DNA of 64,000 nt from an uncultured Bacteroidales bacterium (GCA_944323505.1 CALUST010000015.1:119407-183406); one strand, 5' to 3'; numbered from the stretch's first letter, positions 45,961 to 54,732 are shown. Notes: a model not told the origin generated them from the letters alone. Program-made: numbers and translations.

Positions 45961-47772
45961 ATGTCAGATGTTCATTTCGGAAGAATCGGGGCATTGCGTT
46001 CAATGATGGCTGCAAAGGGCTGGGATGCAGTGGTGATCCCGGATTCTGATCCGCACGGGAGCGAGTATCCTGCCCCCCGCTGGAGACAGGTGGAGTGGTT
46101 GTCCGGCTTTACCGGAGAGTCGGGGCAGATGGTGGTCACAATGGATCATGCCGGCCTGTGGACGGACTCAAGATACTTCATACAGGCCGTAAAAGAACTT
46201 GAGGGAAGCGGGGTGACCCTGCACAAGACAGGTGTCCCCGGCTCAGAGACGATGCTCGAATGGCTGTCCGGTCATGCCGCTACTGTCGCGACAGACGGCA
46301 GTTGCATGCCGCGGCTGTCGGCTGAACGCATACGTTCATCCGTCAAGGTCCTCTACGATGTCCCGGATCTCCTGGATGCGATATGGGATGGGCGGCCCGG
46401 GATACCGCAGACGACAGTGATTACCCTTGATGATGAGACGACAGGTGAATCCCGTCTCCAGAAGATAGCCTGGCTGCGCAAGTTCCTCATGGAGAAGGAA
46501 TGCGACTGCATCCTCATATCCGCCCTTGACGAGATAGCATGGCTGCTCAATGTCAGGGGGCAGGATATAGAGTACAATCCGTATGTCATATCCTATCTGC
46601 TTGTGACCATGGATGATGTGCTGTGGTATATGGATAAGGGGGACGGGACGTATGATGACCCTGATACGGAGGACAGTCTCGCCGAGATACAGGCGGACGG
46701 CATACGTATCTGCAGATATGACGGGGTCTTAGATGGACCGGACTCGCTTATTGCGGTCTCGCAGGATGCCCCGAGGATATATTGCGATCCGGCTTCCCTG
46801 AATTATGACATATACAGGCTCATCGCTTCGGTATTCCATGAAGAGGACATATTCACAGGCCAGTCTCCTGTGGTATTGCGTAAGGCCGTTAAGAACGGAG
46901 CGGAGATTTCCGGCATGAAAGAGGCTTTCCTGGCTGACGGGGTGGCGATGGAAAAGTTCCTGTACTGGCTGGAGCACGCCGGCCGTTCTGGCAGGACTGT
47001 CACGGAGTGGGACGCATCTGTCAGGCTGACTTCCCTCCGGGCCGGGATTCCGGGCTACAAGAGCGACAGTTTCAAGAACATATCCGCATACGGGTCCAAT
47101 GCCGCCCTTCCGCATTACAGCACTCCCGAGGAAGGTTCTGCAGTGATAAAGCCGTATGGACTGTATCTTACGGATTCTGGCGGACAATACATTTTCGGCA
47201 CCACAGACATCACCAGGACAGTGCCGATGGGGGAGTGCTCCGAACTGGAGAAAGAGGACTATACTCTTGTGCTGAGAGGTATGATAGACCTTGCTATGGC
47301 CGTATTCCCGAAAGGGACACCGGGATGCAGGCTGGATGTCCTTGCGAGGAATCCGCTTTGGCAGAGCCGCAGGAATTTCGGGCACGGGACAGGGCATGGG
47401 GTCGGTTTCTATCTCGGGGTGCATGAAGGTCCGCAGGATATCAGGCAGAATCTCAACAGCCAGCCTCTGCTGCCGGGGATGGTGACTTCCGACGAGCCGG
47501 GCATATACCGCGAGGGACAGCATGGTGTCAGGCATGAGAATATCCTGCTGTGCGTCGAGTCCGGAGACAATACCTTCGGAGACTGGCTGGGATTCGAGAC
47601 ATTGACGCTGTGCCATATAGACACTTCGGCTCTGATACTTTCTCTGATGACGGAACAGGAAAAGGCATGGCTGGACGGCTACAACCGTCATGTGTATGAG
47701 ACTCTTTCACCTGAACTCGATTCTGAGACTGCCGGATGGCTCAGACTCAAGACACTCCCGGTCGGAAGATGA
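45961..47772 (+). CDS. pepP: M24B aminopeptidase P family protein
   Basis: 603 residues. Two creatinase-like N-terminal domains (MVVTMDHAGLWTDSRYFIQA; LNVRGQDIEYNPYVISYLLV) precede the pita-bread domain with the metal ligands in YLTDSGGQYIFGTTDITRT (two Asp), HGTGHGVGFYLGVHEGP (His), and SDEPGIYREGQHGVRHENIL (two Glu). It removes N-terminal residues before proline. Length fits the longer cytosolic three-domain type. It ends at a strong hairpin shared with the convergent sdhC. Confidence 0.93.
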   Translation: MSDVHFGRIGALRSMMAAKGWDAVVIPDSDPHGSEYPAPRWRQVEWLSGFTGESGQMVVTMDHAGLWTDSRYFIQAVKELEGSGVTLHKTGVPGSETMLEWLSGHAATVATDGSCMPRLSAERIRSSVKVLYDVPDLLDAIWDGRPGIPQTTVITLDDETTGESRLQKIAWLRKFLMEKECDCILISALDEIAWLLNVRGQDIEYNPYVISYLLVTMDDVLWYMDKGDGTYDDPDTEDSLAEIQADGIRICRYDGVLDGPDSLIAVSQDAPRIYCDPASLNYDIYRLIASVFHEEDIFTGQSPVVLRKAVKNGAEISGMKEAFLADGVAMEKFLYWLEHAGRSGRTVTEWDASVRLTSLRAGIPGYKSDSFKNISAYGSNAALPHYSTPEEGSAVIKPYGLYLTDSGGQYIFGTTDITRTVPMGECSELEKEDYTLVLRGMIDLAMAVFPKGTPGCRLDVLARNPLWQSRRNFGHGTGHGVGFYLGVHEGPQDIRQNLNSQPLLPGMVTSDEPGIYREGQHGVRHENILLCVESGDNTFGDWLGFETLTLCHIDTSALILSLMTEQEKAWLDGYNRHVYETLSPELDSETAGWLRLKTLPVGR

Positions 47773-47782
47773 CATAAAGAAA

Positions 47783-47814
47783 GCGAGGAGACTCTGAATT
47801 TTGGGTCTCCTCGC
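47783..47814. terminator. Bidirectional terminator
   Basis: GCGAGGAGAC (47783-47792) and GTCTCCTCGC (47805-47814) are exact complements around a 12-base loop. It lies between the convergent pepP and sdhC genes and can serve both. Confidence 0.7.
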
Positions 47815-47860
47815 CATATCTTTCTTCGAAGGACTTGTACCTTCGCTATCTTCCGGTTGG

Positions 47861-48553
47861 CTATGCAGCAGGACAGGCCATCAGGCAGGCATTAACTGCC
47901 ACTACGGCGAAGCCGAGGAATATGATGGTGGCCACGATGTATGAAATCACCTGCAGTCTCTTGATCCATACAGTGTTGTCCCAACCGATGGTCTGGAATG
48001 CACTCCAGAACCCGTGGGTGAGATGGAACCAGAGAGCCCCGAACCAGATGATGTATATGACAACATTGTACCAGTGCCCGAATGTTGTGGTCAGAAGGTC
48101 GTAAGGATTGACCGCCTCGCCTCCTGTCCATTCCTTGAGCTGCATGTCAGCCCAGAAATGTGTGAGGTGGAATGCAAGTATGCCGAGGACGATTATACCG
48201 AGGACGAGCATATTCTTGGATGCCCATGATTCGGTCCTGGCCTTGCTTGCCACAGCATATCTGTTGTATCCTCCGCGTGACTTGAGGTTGCTGAGAGTCA
48301 GGATGAATGCGTAGAGGATGTGGATTACGAACCCGAAGGCAAGTACAGGGACCATCACTGATACTATAGGAAGAGACATGAACTCGCATCCCATAGCGAA
48401 AAGACCGTCTTCTTTACCGAAATATCCTGTACATGAATCTATTACAGAGAAGAAGTTTATGGTAAGGTGAAGAAGAAGGAAAATGATCAGAAAAAGACCG
48501 CTTATGCTCATTATGAGCTTCTTGCCGATTGAAGATGTGAAAATGTTTGCCAT
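47861..48553 (-). CDS. sdhC: Succinate dehydrogenase/fumarate reductase cytochrome b subunit
   Basis: 230 residues from the ATG at 48553. Five membrane helices carry the histidines expected for two b hemes: FLLLHLTINF, FGFVIHILYAFI, AFHLTHFWADM and LWFHLTHGFW. The N-terminal SSIGKKLIMSISGLFLIIFLL is characteristic of the single-subunit b558-type anchor, which passes electrons between menaquinone and the SdhAB or FrdAB pair. Unlike the usual Bacteroidetes arrangement, no flavoprotein or iron-sulfur subunit gene follows: the next gene, after a terminator, is pepP on the other strand. Confidence 0.92.
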   Translation of the reverse strand: MANIFTSSIGKKLIMSISGLFLIIFLLLHLTINFFSVIDSCTGYFGKEDGLFAMGCEFMSLPIVSVMVPVLAFGFVIHILYAFILTLSNLKSRGGYNRYAVASKARTESWASKNMLVLGIIVLGILAFHLTHFWADMQLKEWTGGEAVNPYDLLTTTFGHWYNVVIYIIWFGALWFHLTHGFWSAFQTIGWDNTVWIKRLQVISYIVATIIFLGFAVVAVNACLMACPAA

Positions 48554-48596
48554 ATCTGTTATCAATAGTTTATATTCATCTTGGTCAACAGGTATG

Positions 48597-48604
48597 CAAA
48601 GATA
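48597..48604 (-). promoter_or_regulatory. -7 box for sdhC
   Basis: TATCTTTG on the minus strand, 43 bases before the sdhC start; exact match to TAnnTTTG. Confidence 0.5.
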
Positions 48605-48636
48605 TGTTCTTTCTTGCAAGTTTCATAATAATTCGA

Positions 48637-48644
48637 TACTTTTG
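48637..48644 (+). promoter_or_regulatory. -7 box for pyrH
   Basis: TACTTTTG matches TAnnTTTG. Transcription would start about 90 bases before the pyrH ATG at 48739, divergent from sdhC. Confidence 0.45.
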
Positions 48645-48738
48645 TTTCGATAAAAAACAAATTCTTATTCTTTTTCCTGTCCGGAAGCGACGAATGCAAA
48701 CCGATGCAGGATAAGAAAATAGACATATCAGGTTCAGA

Positions 48739-49446
48739 ATGGGATACAAGAGAGTGTTGCTCAAGTTGAGCGGAGAGAGTCTGGGCGGCCCTACGGGCAA
48801 AGGTATCAACGAGGAAGTGCTGGCAGCCTATGCCAGGGAGATTGCGGCAGCCGTAAGAGGCGGGCTTCAGGTGGCTATTGTCATCGGTGGCGGCAATATT
48901 TTCAGAGGGCTTTCCGGGGTCGGGAAAGGCTTTGACCGGGTGCAGGGAGACAAGATGGGGATGCTTGCAACAGTGATCAATTCTCTCGGGCTCTCCATGG
49001 CCATCAGGTCGGAAGGGGTCGATGCCGAGGTGTTCACGGCCACTCCTATGATGCCTGTAGCCAGATATTACATGAGGGATGATGCCGTGGCTTTCATGGA
49101 GAAGGGTGGTGTCGCTCTCATAGCCGGAGGGACCGGTAACCCGTTCTTTACCACGGATTCTGGTGCCGCCCTGCGCGCACTTGAGATCGGGGCGGACGCG
49201 CTCCTCAAAGGAACAAGGGTGGACGGGGTGTACACTGCGGACCCGGAGAAGGACCCTTCTGCCGTCAAATATGACGAACTTACATTTGACAAGGCCATGG
49301 AAGACCATCTCAAGGTGATGGACCAGACGGCTTTCACCTTGTGCAGGGAAGGCAATATGCCGATCATCGTCTTTGACATGAATGAGGAAGGCAATCTGTC
49401 CGGCCTCATAAAAGGGGAGAAGATAGGGACGCTTGTCCATGTCTGA
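48739..49446 (+). CDS. pyrH: UMP kinase PyrH
   Basis: 235 residues, normal length. Amino-acid-kinase motifs are plain: RVLLKLSGESLGG at the N terminus, AIVIGGGNIFRGL, VINSLGLSMAIRSEGVDAEV, ALIAGGTGNPFFTTDSGAAL, and GVYTADPEKDPSAVKYDELT. It phosphorylates UMP in pyrimidine synthesis and is the essential hexameric bacterial type. It is followed by frr after 65 bases, a very common pairing. Confidence 0.96.
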   Translation: MGYKRVLLKLSGESLGGPTGKGINEEVLAAYAREIAAAVRGGLQVAIVIGGGNIFRGLSGVGKGFDRVQGDKMGMLATVINSLGLSMAIRSEGVDAEVFTATPMMPVARYYMRDDAVAFMEKGGVALIAGGTGNPFFTTDSGAALRALEIGADALLKGTRVDGVYTADPEKDPSAVKYDELTFDKAMEDHLKVMDQTAFTLCREGNMPIIVFDMNEEGNLSGLIKGEKIGTLVHV

Positions 49447-49511
49447 CACGCGTCTCCGGATGCGGAGCCGTACCTCTCAATACTACGAAACGAATCATTT
49501 ATAGAAATATC

Positions 49512-50075
49512 ATGTTAGACAGAGCAAAAGAAATCCTTGCATCGGCCAAGACAAAGATGGGCGATGCCGTGAAGTTCCTCGAAGAGGACATGAAGACATA
49601 TCGTGCCGGCAAGGCCAATCCTTTGGTATTCAACAATGTCATGGTGGATTATTACGGAAGTGAGACCCCTGTTCCCCAGGTGGCTTCCGTCACTGTTCCG
49701 GATGCGAAGACCATATTGATACAGCCGTGGGAGAAAAAGATGATTCCTGTCATCGAAAAGGCCATAATGGACGCCAACATCGGACTTACTCCGCAGAACA
49801 ACGGGGAGAGCATCAGATGTGCTGTGCCGCCTCTTACCGAAGAGAGAAGGAAGGAACTCATCAAGAAGGTCAAGACGGCAGCCGAAAATGCCAAGATAGT
49901 GATCAGAAATTCTCGTCGTGACGCCATCGAGGCCTTGAAAAAGGCTCAGAAGGACGGTATGCCGGAAGATGTCCAGAAGGAATACGAGCAGAATGTCCAG
50001 AAGGAGACAGACGCATTCGTGAAGAAAGTGGACGAACTCGCTTCCGCCAAGGAGAAAGAGATAATGACTGTCTGA
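49512..50075 (+). CDS. frr: Ribosome recycling factor
   Basis: 187 residues, normal for RRF. The three-helix bundle shows MGDAVKFLEEDMKTYRAGKA, the hinge domain has MVDYYGSETPVPQVASVTVP and the last helices have VRNSRRDA-like VIRNSRRDAIEALKKAQKDG. It splits post-termination ribosomes with EF-G. Its stop lies just before the promoter of the aromatic amino acid operon. Confidence 0.96.
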   Translation: MLDRAKEILASAKTKMGDAVKFLEEDMKTYRAGKANPLVFNNVMVDYYGSETPVPQVASVTVPDAKTILIQPWEKKMIPVIEKAIMDANIGLTPQNNGESIRCAVPPLTEERRKELIKKVKTAAENAKIVIRNSRRDAIEALKKAQKDGMPEDVQKEYEQNVQKETDAFVKKVDELASAKEKEIMTV

Positions 50076-50082
50076 CATAAGT

Positions 50083-50112
50083 TTTGCAATTAGAAAAAAT
50101 TTAGTATTTTTG
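50083..50112 (+). promoter_or_regulatory. Promoter of the pheA operon
   Basis: TTTG (50083-50086), an 18-base spacer and TATTTTTG (50105-50112) match the Bacteroidetes promoter pattern. The first start codon of the leader peptide follows eight bases after the box, so the leader mRNA is nearly leaderless. Confidence 0.7.
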
Positions 50113-50120
50113 TTCCCGTT

Positions 50121-50180
50121 ATGATGGATTTTCGATTTAGCGCATTCGGTTTTTTTCATTTCTATTACCATGAGCGGTGA
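50121..50180 (+). CDS. Phe/Tyr-rich leader peptide of the pheA operon
   Basis: A 19-codon frame, MMDFRFSAFGFFHFYYHER, with six Phe and two Tyr codons, stops at TGA 50178-50180. It lies between a strong promoter and a strong intrinsic terminator, directly upstream of prephenate dehydratase. This is the layout of a transcription attenuator: scarce charged tRNA-Phe or tRNA-Tyr would stall the ribosome in the run of F and Y codons and favour read-through. Hairpins visible after it are GACC/GGTC (50183-50193) and ACAG/CTGT (50198-50209). ATG 50121 or 50124 may be used. Confidence 0.75.
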   Translation: MMDFRFSAFGFFHFYYHER

Positions 50181-50230
50181 TGGACCGGAGGTCGCGTACA
50201 GAATCCTGTCTTGTTGATAAAGGGAAATAT

Positions 50231-50261
50231 AAGGCTGTCCGGAATCACGGACAGCCTTTTT
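50231..50261 (+). terminator. Attenuator terminator before pheA
   Basis: AAGGCTGTCCG (50231-50241) pairs perfectly with CGGACAGCCTT (50248-50258) around GAATCA and runs into five T. The 5' arm can also pair weakly upstream (AGGCTGT 50232-50238 with ACAG and CCT at 50198-50207), a possible antiterminator. Confidence 0.8.
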
Positions 50262-50301
50262 ATTGCGTCCGCGGCTCCGAAGCACAAAAATTGAGATCAA
50301 G

Positions 50302-51147
50302 ATGAAAAGAACGGCTATCCAAGGTTATTCGGGATCATTTCATGAGCAGGCTGCCAGACTGTTCTACAGCAGTATGGGCGATGCCGGGATTATGAATGCG
50401 GATCTGCAGATTGTCGAATGCGACACATTTGACGGACTTTATGACGCCCTGCGGGACAATCGTGCGGATGCGGCGGTGATGGCAATAGAGAACACTGTCT
50501 CCGGAGGGCTTCTTCCGAACTTTGAACTTCTCAGGAGGCATGACGTGAAGATAAAAGGGGAGGTCTTCCTGCGCATTCAGCAGAATCTCATGGCTCTCCC
50601 GGGCCAGAGGATAGAAGATATAAAGGAAGTCAGGACGCACTATATGGCCATCAACCAGACCCGCCCGTTCTTCGCTTCCTATCCACACATAAGGCTTGTC
50701 GAGTCGGAAGATACGGCGAAAAGCGCGGCGGACATCGCCGCTGGCAGGCTTCTGGGCGTCGGGGCGGTGGCATCGGTCCTTGCAGCAGAACTGTACGGAT
50801 TGGAGATTCTGCAGGCGAGCATCGAGACCTACAAGCAGAATTTCACGAGATTCCTCATCATGGACGACAGCCTTTCCGTGCCCCGGGACAGGATCACCAA
50901 GGCTTCGTTGTGCTTCACCCTCCCGCACAAGACCGGCTCATTGGCGCAGATACTCACCATCTTGTCGTTCTATGACATGAACCTCACAAGGATACAGTCT
51001 CTGCCTATACCGGGGCGCGAATGGCAGTATTTCTTCTATGTCGATGTCAAGTTCGGCTCTTATCAGCGGTATTGCCAGGCGATAGCGGCAGTAAGACCTC
51101 TGATGGAAGACCTGGATGTTCTCGGCGAATATGCCGCTGCCATCTGA
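50302..51147 (+). CDS. pheA: Prephenate dehydratase
   Basis: 281 residues from ATG 50302; upstream in-frame alternatives fall in the terminator. The catalytic domain shows IQGYSGSFHEQAARLF, CDTFDGLYDALRDNRADAAV, AIENTVSGGLLPNFELL and NFTRFLIM; the C-terminal ACT domain has ASLCFTLPHKTGSLAQILTI with YDMNLTRIQSLPI, which normally binds Phe for feedback control. It converts prephenate to phenylpyruvate. No chorismate mutase domain is attached; that activity is in the third gene of the operon. First structural gene after the leader attenuator. Confidence 0.95.
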   Translation: MKRTAIQGYSGSFHEQAARLFYSSMGDAGIMNADLQIVECDTFDGLYDALRDNRADAAVMAIENTVSGGLLPNFELLRRHDVKIKGEVFLRIQQNLMALPGQRIEDIKEVRTHYMAINQTRPFFASYPHIRLVESEDTAKSAADIAAGRLLGVGAVASVLAAELYGLEILQASIETYKQNFTRFLIMDDSLSVPRDRITKASLCFTLPHKTGSLAQILTILSFYDMNLTRIQSLPIPGREWQYFFYVDVKFGSYQRYCQAIAAVRPLMEDLDVLGEYAAAI

Positions 51148-51183
51148 TACAGTAAAAAGTTTTTGATATTTGTATTTTGACCT

Positions 51184-52428
51184 ATGATAATCAGGCCGTC
51201 ACACAGAACGGAAAGCGTTCAGGAATATTATTTCTCGCGGAAACTCAAGGAAATTGACCGGCTTGACTCTGAGCGGACAGCCTCCGGAGCCGACAGGATC
51301 ATCAACCTCGGGATCGGTGCTCCCGACGGTATGCCTCCTGAGGCTGCCATAAAGGCTCTTGTCGACTCGGCTGCCATGAAAGGTAATCATGCGTATCAGA
51401 GTTATACCGGACTGAAAGAACTGCGGGAGGCTTTTGCCGGGTGGTATGAGAGATTCTACCATGTCACACTTGACCCTGGCTGCGAGATCCAGCCTCTTGT
51501 CGGCTCAAAGGAGGGGATTCTTCTCATTTCACTGGCATTCCTGGACAAGGGGGACAAGGTCCTCGTCCCGGATCCGGGCTATCCGACCTATTCTTCTGCC
51601 ACAAGACTTGCCGAGGCAGAGATTGTCACCTATGACCTGTGCGAGGAGAACGGATGGCTTCCTGATTTCGATGCCCTGGAGCGGGCGGACCTGTCCGGAG
51701 TGAAACTGATGTGGACAAACTATCCGAATATGCCGACAGGCGCGGCTGCATCTGCCGGGCTGTATGCCAGGCTTGCAGATTTCGGCAGGCGGCACGGAAT
51801 CCTGATATGTAACGACAATCCTTACAGTCTCATCCTCAACGACAATCCGCTTTCCATACTTGCTGCGCCCGGGGCCATGGAGTGTTGCCTGGAGCTCAAT
51901 TCGCTGAGCAAGGCCCATAACATGTCGGGATGGAGGATAGGTATGGTGGCAGGGGACAGGGAGTATATATCCCAGATACTGAAAGTGAAGAGTCAGATGG
52001 ATTCCGGGATGTTCAAGCCGCTCCAGCTGGCAGCGGTCGAGGCCCTTTCGCAAGGCAGGGAATGGTTTGCCGCCCTTAACGGAGAGTACCGTGAAAGGCG
52101 CAGGCTGGCGGGAAGGATATTTGATATCATCGGCGCCGGCTACGACAGGGACAGCACCGGGCTTTTCCTTTGGGGCAGAATCGGGGAGGACAACCCTCTT
52201 CTGGCGAAGGCGGATGCCGCAGTCTCGGACACGGCGGGGCAGAGCCTCGGAGAACAGGTGTCAGACCGCATCCTGTACGGGGCAGGGGTGTTCATTACTC
52301 CGGGCTTCATTTTCGGGAAGAACGGAAGAAACTATGTCAGAATCTCCCTGTGTGCAGACAGAGAGACTCTTGGGCTGGCATCAGACAAGATAAGGACGCT
52401 TATGACAAATCAGACAAATAAAATATGA
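51184..52428 (+). CDS. Class I/II PLP aminotransferase
   Basis: 414 residues. Fold type I motifs: NLGIGAPDGMPPEAAIKAL, HAYQSYTGLKELREAFAGWY, PDPGYPTYSSATRLAEAEIV, WTNYPNMPTG, CNDNPYSLILND and the PLP lysine in ELNSLSKAHNMSGWRIGMV. Between prephenate dehydratase and DAHP synthase its likely role is transamination of phenylpyruvate or prephenate in Phe/Tyr synthesis; the family also includes LL-diaminopimelate and aspartate aminotransferases. Its stop overlaps the next start by four bases (ATGA). Confidence 0.9.
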   Translation: MIIRPSHRTESVQEYYFSRKLKEIDRLDSERTASGADRIINLGIGAPDGMPPEAAIKALVDSAAMKGNHAYQSYTGLKELREAFAGWYERFYHVTLDPGCEIQPLVGSKEGILLISLAFLDKGDKVLVPDPGYPTYSSATRLAEAEIVTYDLCEENGWLPDFDALERADLSGVKLMWTNYPNMPTGAAASAGLYARLADFGRRHGILICNDNPYSLILNDNPLSILAAPGAMECCLELNSLSKAHNMSGWRIGMVAGDREYISQILKVKSQMDSGMFKPLQLAAVEALSQGREWFAALNGEYRERRRLAGRIFDIIGAGYDRDSTGLFLWGRIGEDNPLLAKADAAVSDTAGQSLGEQVSDRILYGAGVFITPGFIFGKNGRNYVRISLCADRETLGLASDKIRTLMTNQTNKI

Positions 52429-53525
52429 AGACTATGGAAAAGAATCTGGAAATCATGCCTGTCGGAAGATGGGGATTGTTCCCTGACGGACTTCCGCTTA
52501 TGATAGCCGGCCCTTGCAGTGCCGAATCAGAGGTGCAGATAATGGAGACGGCCAGAAGATTGAAGGCGCTTGGCATCAATGTGTTCCGTGCCGGTATATG
52601 GAAGCCGAGGACACATCCGAACACCTTTGAGGGAGTGGGGACGAAGGGACTGAAATGGCTGCAGCGCGTAAAGAATGAACTCGGGATGAAAATCTGTACT
52701 GAAGTGGCATCAGAAAGGCATGTCTTCGACTGTCTGAAATTCGGAGTCGATATGGTGTGGATAGGGGCACGGACGACTGCCAATCCGTTCCTGGTGCAGG
52801 AGATTGCTGATGCCTTGAAGGATACTGGGATACCTGTCCTGGTCAAGAATCCTGTCAATCCTGACCTTGACCTGTGGATAGGTGCGCTGGAAAGACTCAA
52901 CCAGGCCGGAATAATGAAGTTGGGAGTGATTCATAGAGGGTTCTCCACCTTTGAGAAAATCAGGTACCGCAACAGCCCCGAATGGCAGATTGCGATAGAG
53001 TTGAGAAGCCGTTATCCCGAGATGCCGTTCTTCTGTGACCCGAGTCACATGGCCGGTGACAGGAAGTATATCCGTGAACTTTCCCAGAGATCGCTTGACC
53101 TGGGGCTTGAAGGTCTGATGATAGAGTCGCATTGCGACCCTACCTGTGCATTGAGCGATGCCGGTCAGCAGCTCCTCCCCGAACAGCTCGGAGAGATGAT
53201 GAAGAGCCTTGTCGTGCGTGCCCATGATACGGACAGTCCCGAATACAAGGAGAACATCGACCAGTTGAGGGCGCAGATAGACGTCATCGACGAGAGCCTG
53301 CTGTCTCTTCTCGGTTCGAGGATGGGTATCAGCCGCCAGATAGGTGAGTATAAGAAAGTCAACAACATCGCTATCCTGCAGACATCCCGCTGGGATTCCA
53401 TCCTGGAAAGGATGATTGCGAAAGGGGCGGAGTACGGTCTGCCTGAACACTTTGTGACAGTGGTGTTCAACGCCATCCACGATGCGTCAGTCCAGGTGCA
53501 GAACGATATCCTTTCAGATGAATGA
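52425..53525 (+). CDS. Bifunctional DAHP synthase / chorismate mutase
   Basis: 366 residues. Residues about 1-265 are a DAHP synthase of the KDO8P-synthase-like type (MIAGPCSAESEVQIMETARR, FRAGIWKPRTHPNTFEGVG, KPVNPDL-like KNPVNPDLDLWIGALERL, CDPSHMAGDRKYI). Residues about 275-366 are an AroQ-type chorismate mutase (NIDQLRAQIDVIDESLLSLL, SRMGISRQIGEYKK). The first makes DAHP, the entry of the shikimate pathway; the second makes prephenate for PheA. Fusion of the two is known in Bacteroidetes. No prephenate dehydrogenase (tyrA) follows; the next gene is lpxK on the other strand with a 12-base overlap. Confidence 0.95.
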   Translation: MKTMEKNLEIMPVGRWGLFPDGLPLMIAGPCSAESEVQIMETARRLKALGINVFRAGIWKPRTHPNTFEGVGTKGLKWLQRVKNELGMKICTEVASERHVFDCLKFGVDMVWIGARTTANPFLVQEIADALKDTGIPVLVKNPVNPDLDLWIGALERLNQAGIMKLGVIHRGFSTFEKIRYRNSPEWQIAIELRSRYPEMPFFCDPSHMAGDRKYIRELSQRSLDLGLEGLMIESHCDPTCALSDAGQQLLPEQLGEMMKSLVVRAHDTDSPEYKENIDQLRAQIDVIDESLLSLLGSRMGISRQIGEYKKVNNIAILQTSRWDSILERMIAKGAEYGLPEHFVTVVFNAIHDASVQVQNDILSDE

Positions 53526-54659
53526 CTCAAGGGCCTGCATGAAGCAGGTCTTTTCTTTTTCCGACAGGAAATCAGCCTTTATCGGAGCGAAGAACATCCG
53601 TTCTTTCAGCATGGCGGGCATATACCGGAAGTCTGCAAGTCTCTGGCTGTCCTTTTCGGTGGTGACTGTCACGGATGTGGGATAGTCTTCCGCAGCCTTG
53701 CGGATTGAACTCATGTCTCCGGTGGTGAATTCGTGATGATCCCCGAATGTCAGATGCCTGACCACCTTGTATGTGTCGCTGAGGTATCTCAGCAGCGGGG
53801 AGTCATCCGCTATCCCGGAAAACAGCACAGCCTGTTTCGAATAGACGTACCTCGGGTCTCCCTCGGGGAAGACTGCACTGAGCGCGTCATATCTCACAGT
53901 CGTGAAAAACAGGTACTGCCGTCTCCCTGATGCATCGGTGCCGGAGCATGTTTCCAGGTTGTAGTTTTTTATGCCGAGATTCTTCGCCCATTCTCTCCGC
54001 TCCTCGTCTTCCATGTAATAAGGACACTTGGTGACAATGAGGATGTCCGCCTTTGAAAGCCGGCCTGGCAGATCCCTCAGCCTGCCTGCAGGCAGCAGAT
54101 GGTCTGAATGTACCGGCCTGTCGTGGCTGACGAGCACGATGGAGACCGACGGCTTGAGCGACCTGTATTGGAATGCGTCGTCAAGTACCACGATGTCTGC
54201 CGCAGGAAAATCCTTGTGCAGGCATTTCCTGCCTTTCTTTGACGTCTTCACCTTGTCAGGGCATGCAAGAAAGTCGCAGCCTTCAATCCTGTTCTTGTCC
54301 ACGGCGACCGTCACGTCCGGAAACTTTCTCTTTATCTGGACCGGCTCGTCCCCGTAGGCTGCCGCCGGAGAATGCCTTCCTTGCTCTTTCCCGGTATCCA
54401 CCTGCTGGAATCCCCGGCTTTTCCTCCTGTAGCCCCTTGACAGGACGGCAAGATGCCTGCCTCCCCAGACCGGGTGCTCTTTAAGAAGCCTGAGAATCAT
54501 CTCAGTGTGCGGTGTCTTTCCTGTTCCGCCTACCGTGACATTGCCTACGGAGACAGTCGGTATCTCCGGCGTCCGGACTTTCCTGATGCCTGAGTCATAG
54601 AGTGCGTGCCTTATTTTCAGGGCGAGATAGTAGGGTGCAAGAATGATATGGTCCAGCAT
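53514..54659 (-). CDS. lpxK: Tetraacyldisaccharide 4'-kinase LpxK
   Basis: 381 residues. The P-loop motif VSVGNVTVGGTGKTPHTEMI is near residue 38, followed by LAVLSRGYRRKSRGF, YGDEPVQIKRKFPDVTVAVD and VVLDDAFQYRSLKPSVSIVL. It phosphorylates lipid IVA precursor in lipid A synthesis at the inner membrane. It is a single-gene transcript whose end overlaps the DAHP synthase gene tail to tail. Confidence 0.94.
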   Translation of the reverse strand: MLDHIILAPYYLALKIRHALYDSGIRKVRTPEIPTVSVGNVTVGGTGKTPHTEMILRLLKEHPVWGGRHLAVLSRGYRRKSRGFQQVDTGKEQGRHSPAAAYGDEPVQIKRKFPDVTVAVDKNRIEGCDFLACPDKVKTSKKGRKCLHKDFPAADIVVLDDAFQYRSLKPSVSIVLVSHDRPVHSDHLLPAGRLRDLPGRLSKADILIVTKCPYYMEDEERREWAKNLGIKNYNLETCSGTDASGRRQYLFFTTVRYDALSAVFPEGDPRYVYSKQAVLFSGIADDSPLLRYLSDTYKVVRHLTFGDHHEFTTGDMSSIRKAAEDYPTSVTVTTEKDSQRLADFRYMPAMLKERMFFAPIKADFLSEKEKTCFMQALESFI

Positions 54660-54732
54660 TTTCGTCGTTTTCTTGGGTTATTGCGGCTTTCGCCGTTTGT
54701 GTGTTTTAATAAAATAAAATAAATGCCGAAGG

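Noticed and set aside
46729-47691. 320-residue minus-strand frame inside pepP
   Set aside because: Shadow of a conserved gene, with no recognisable domain or start context.
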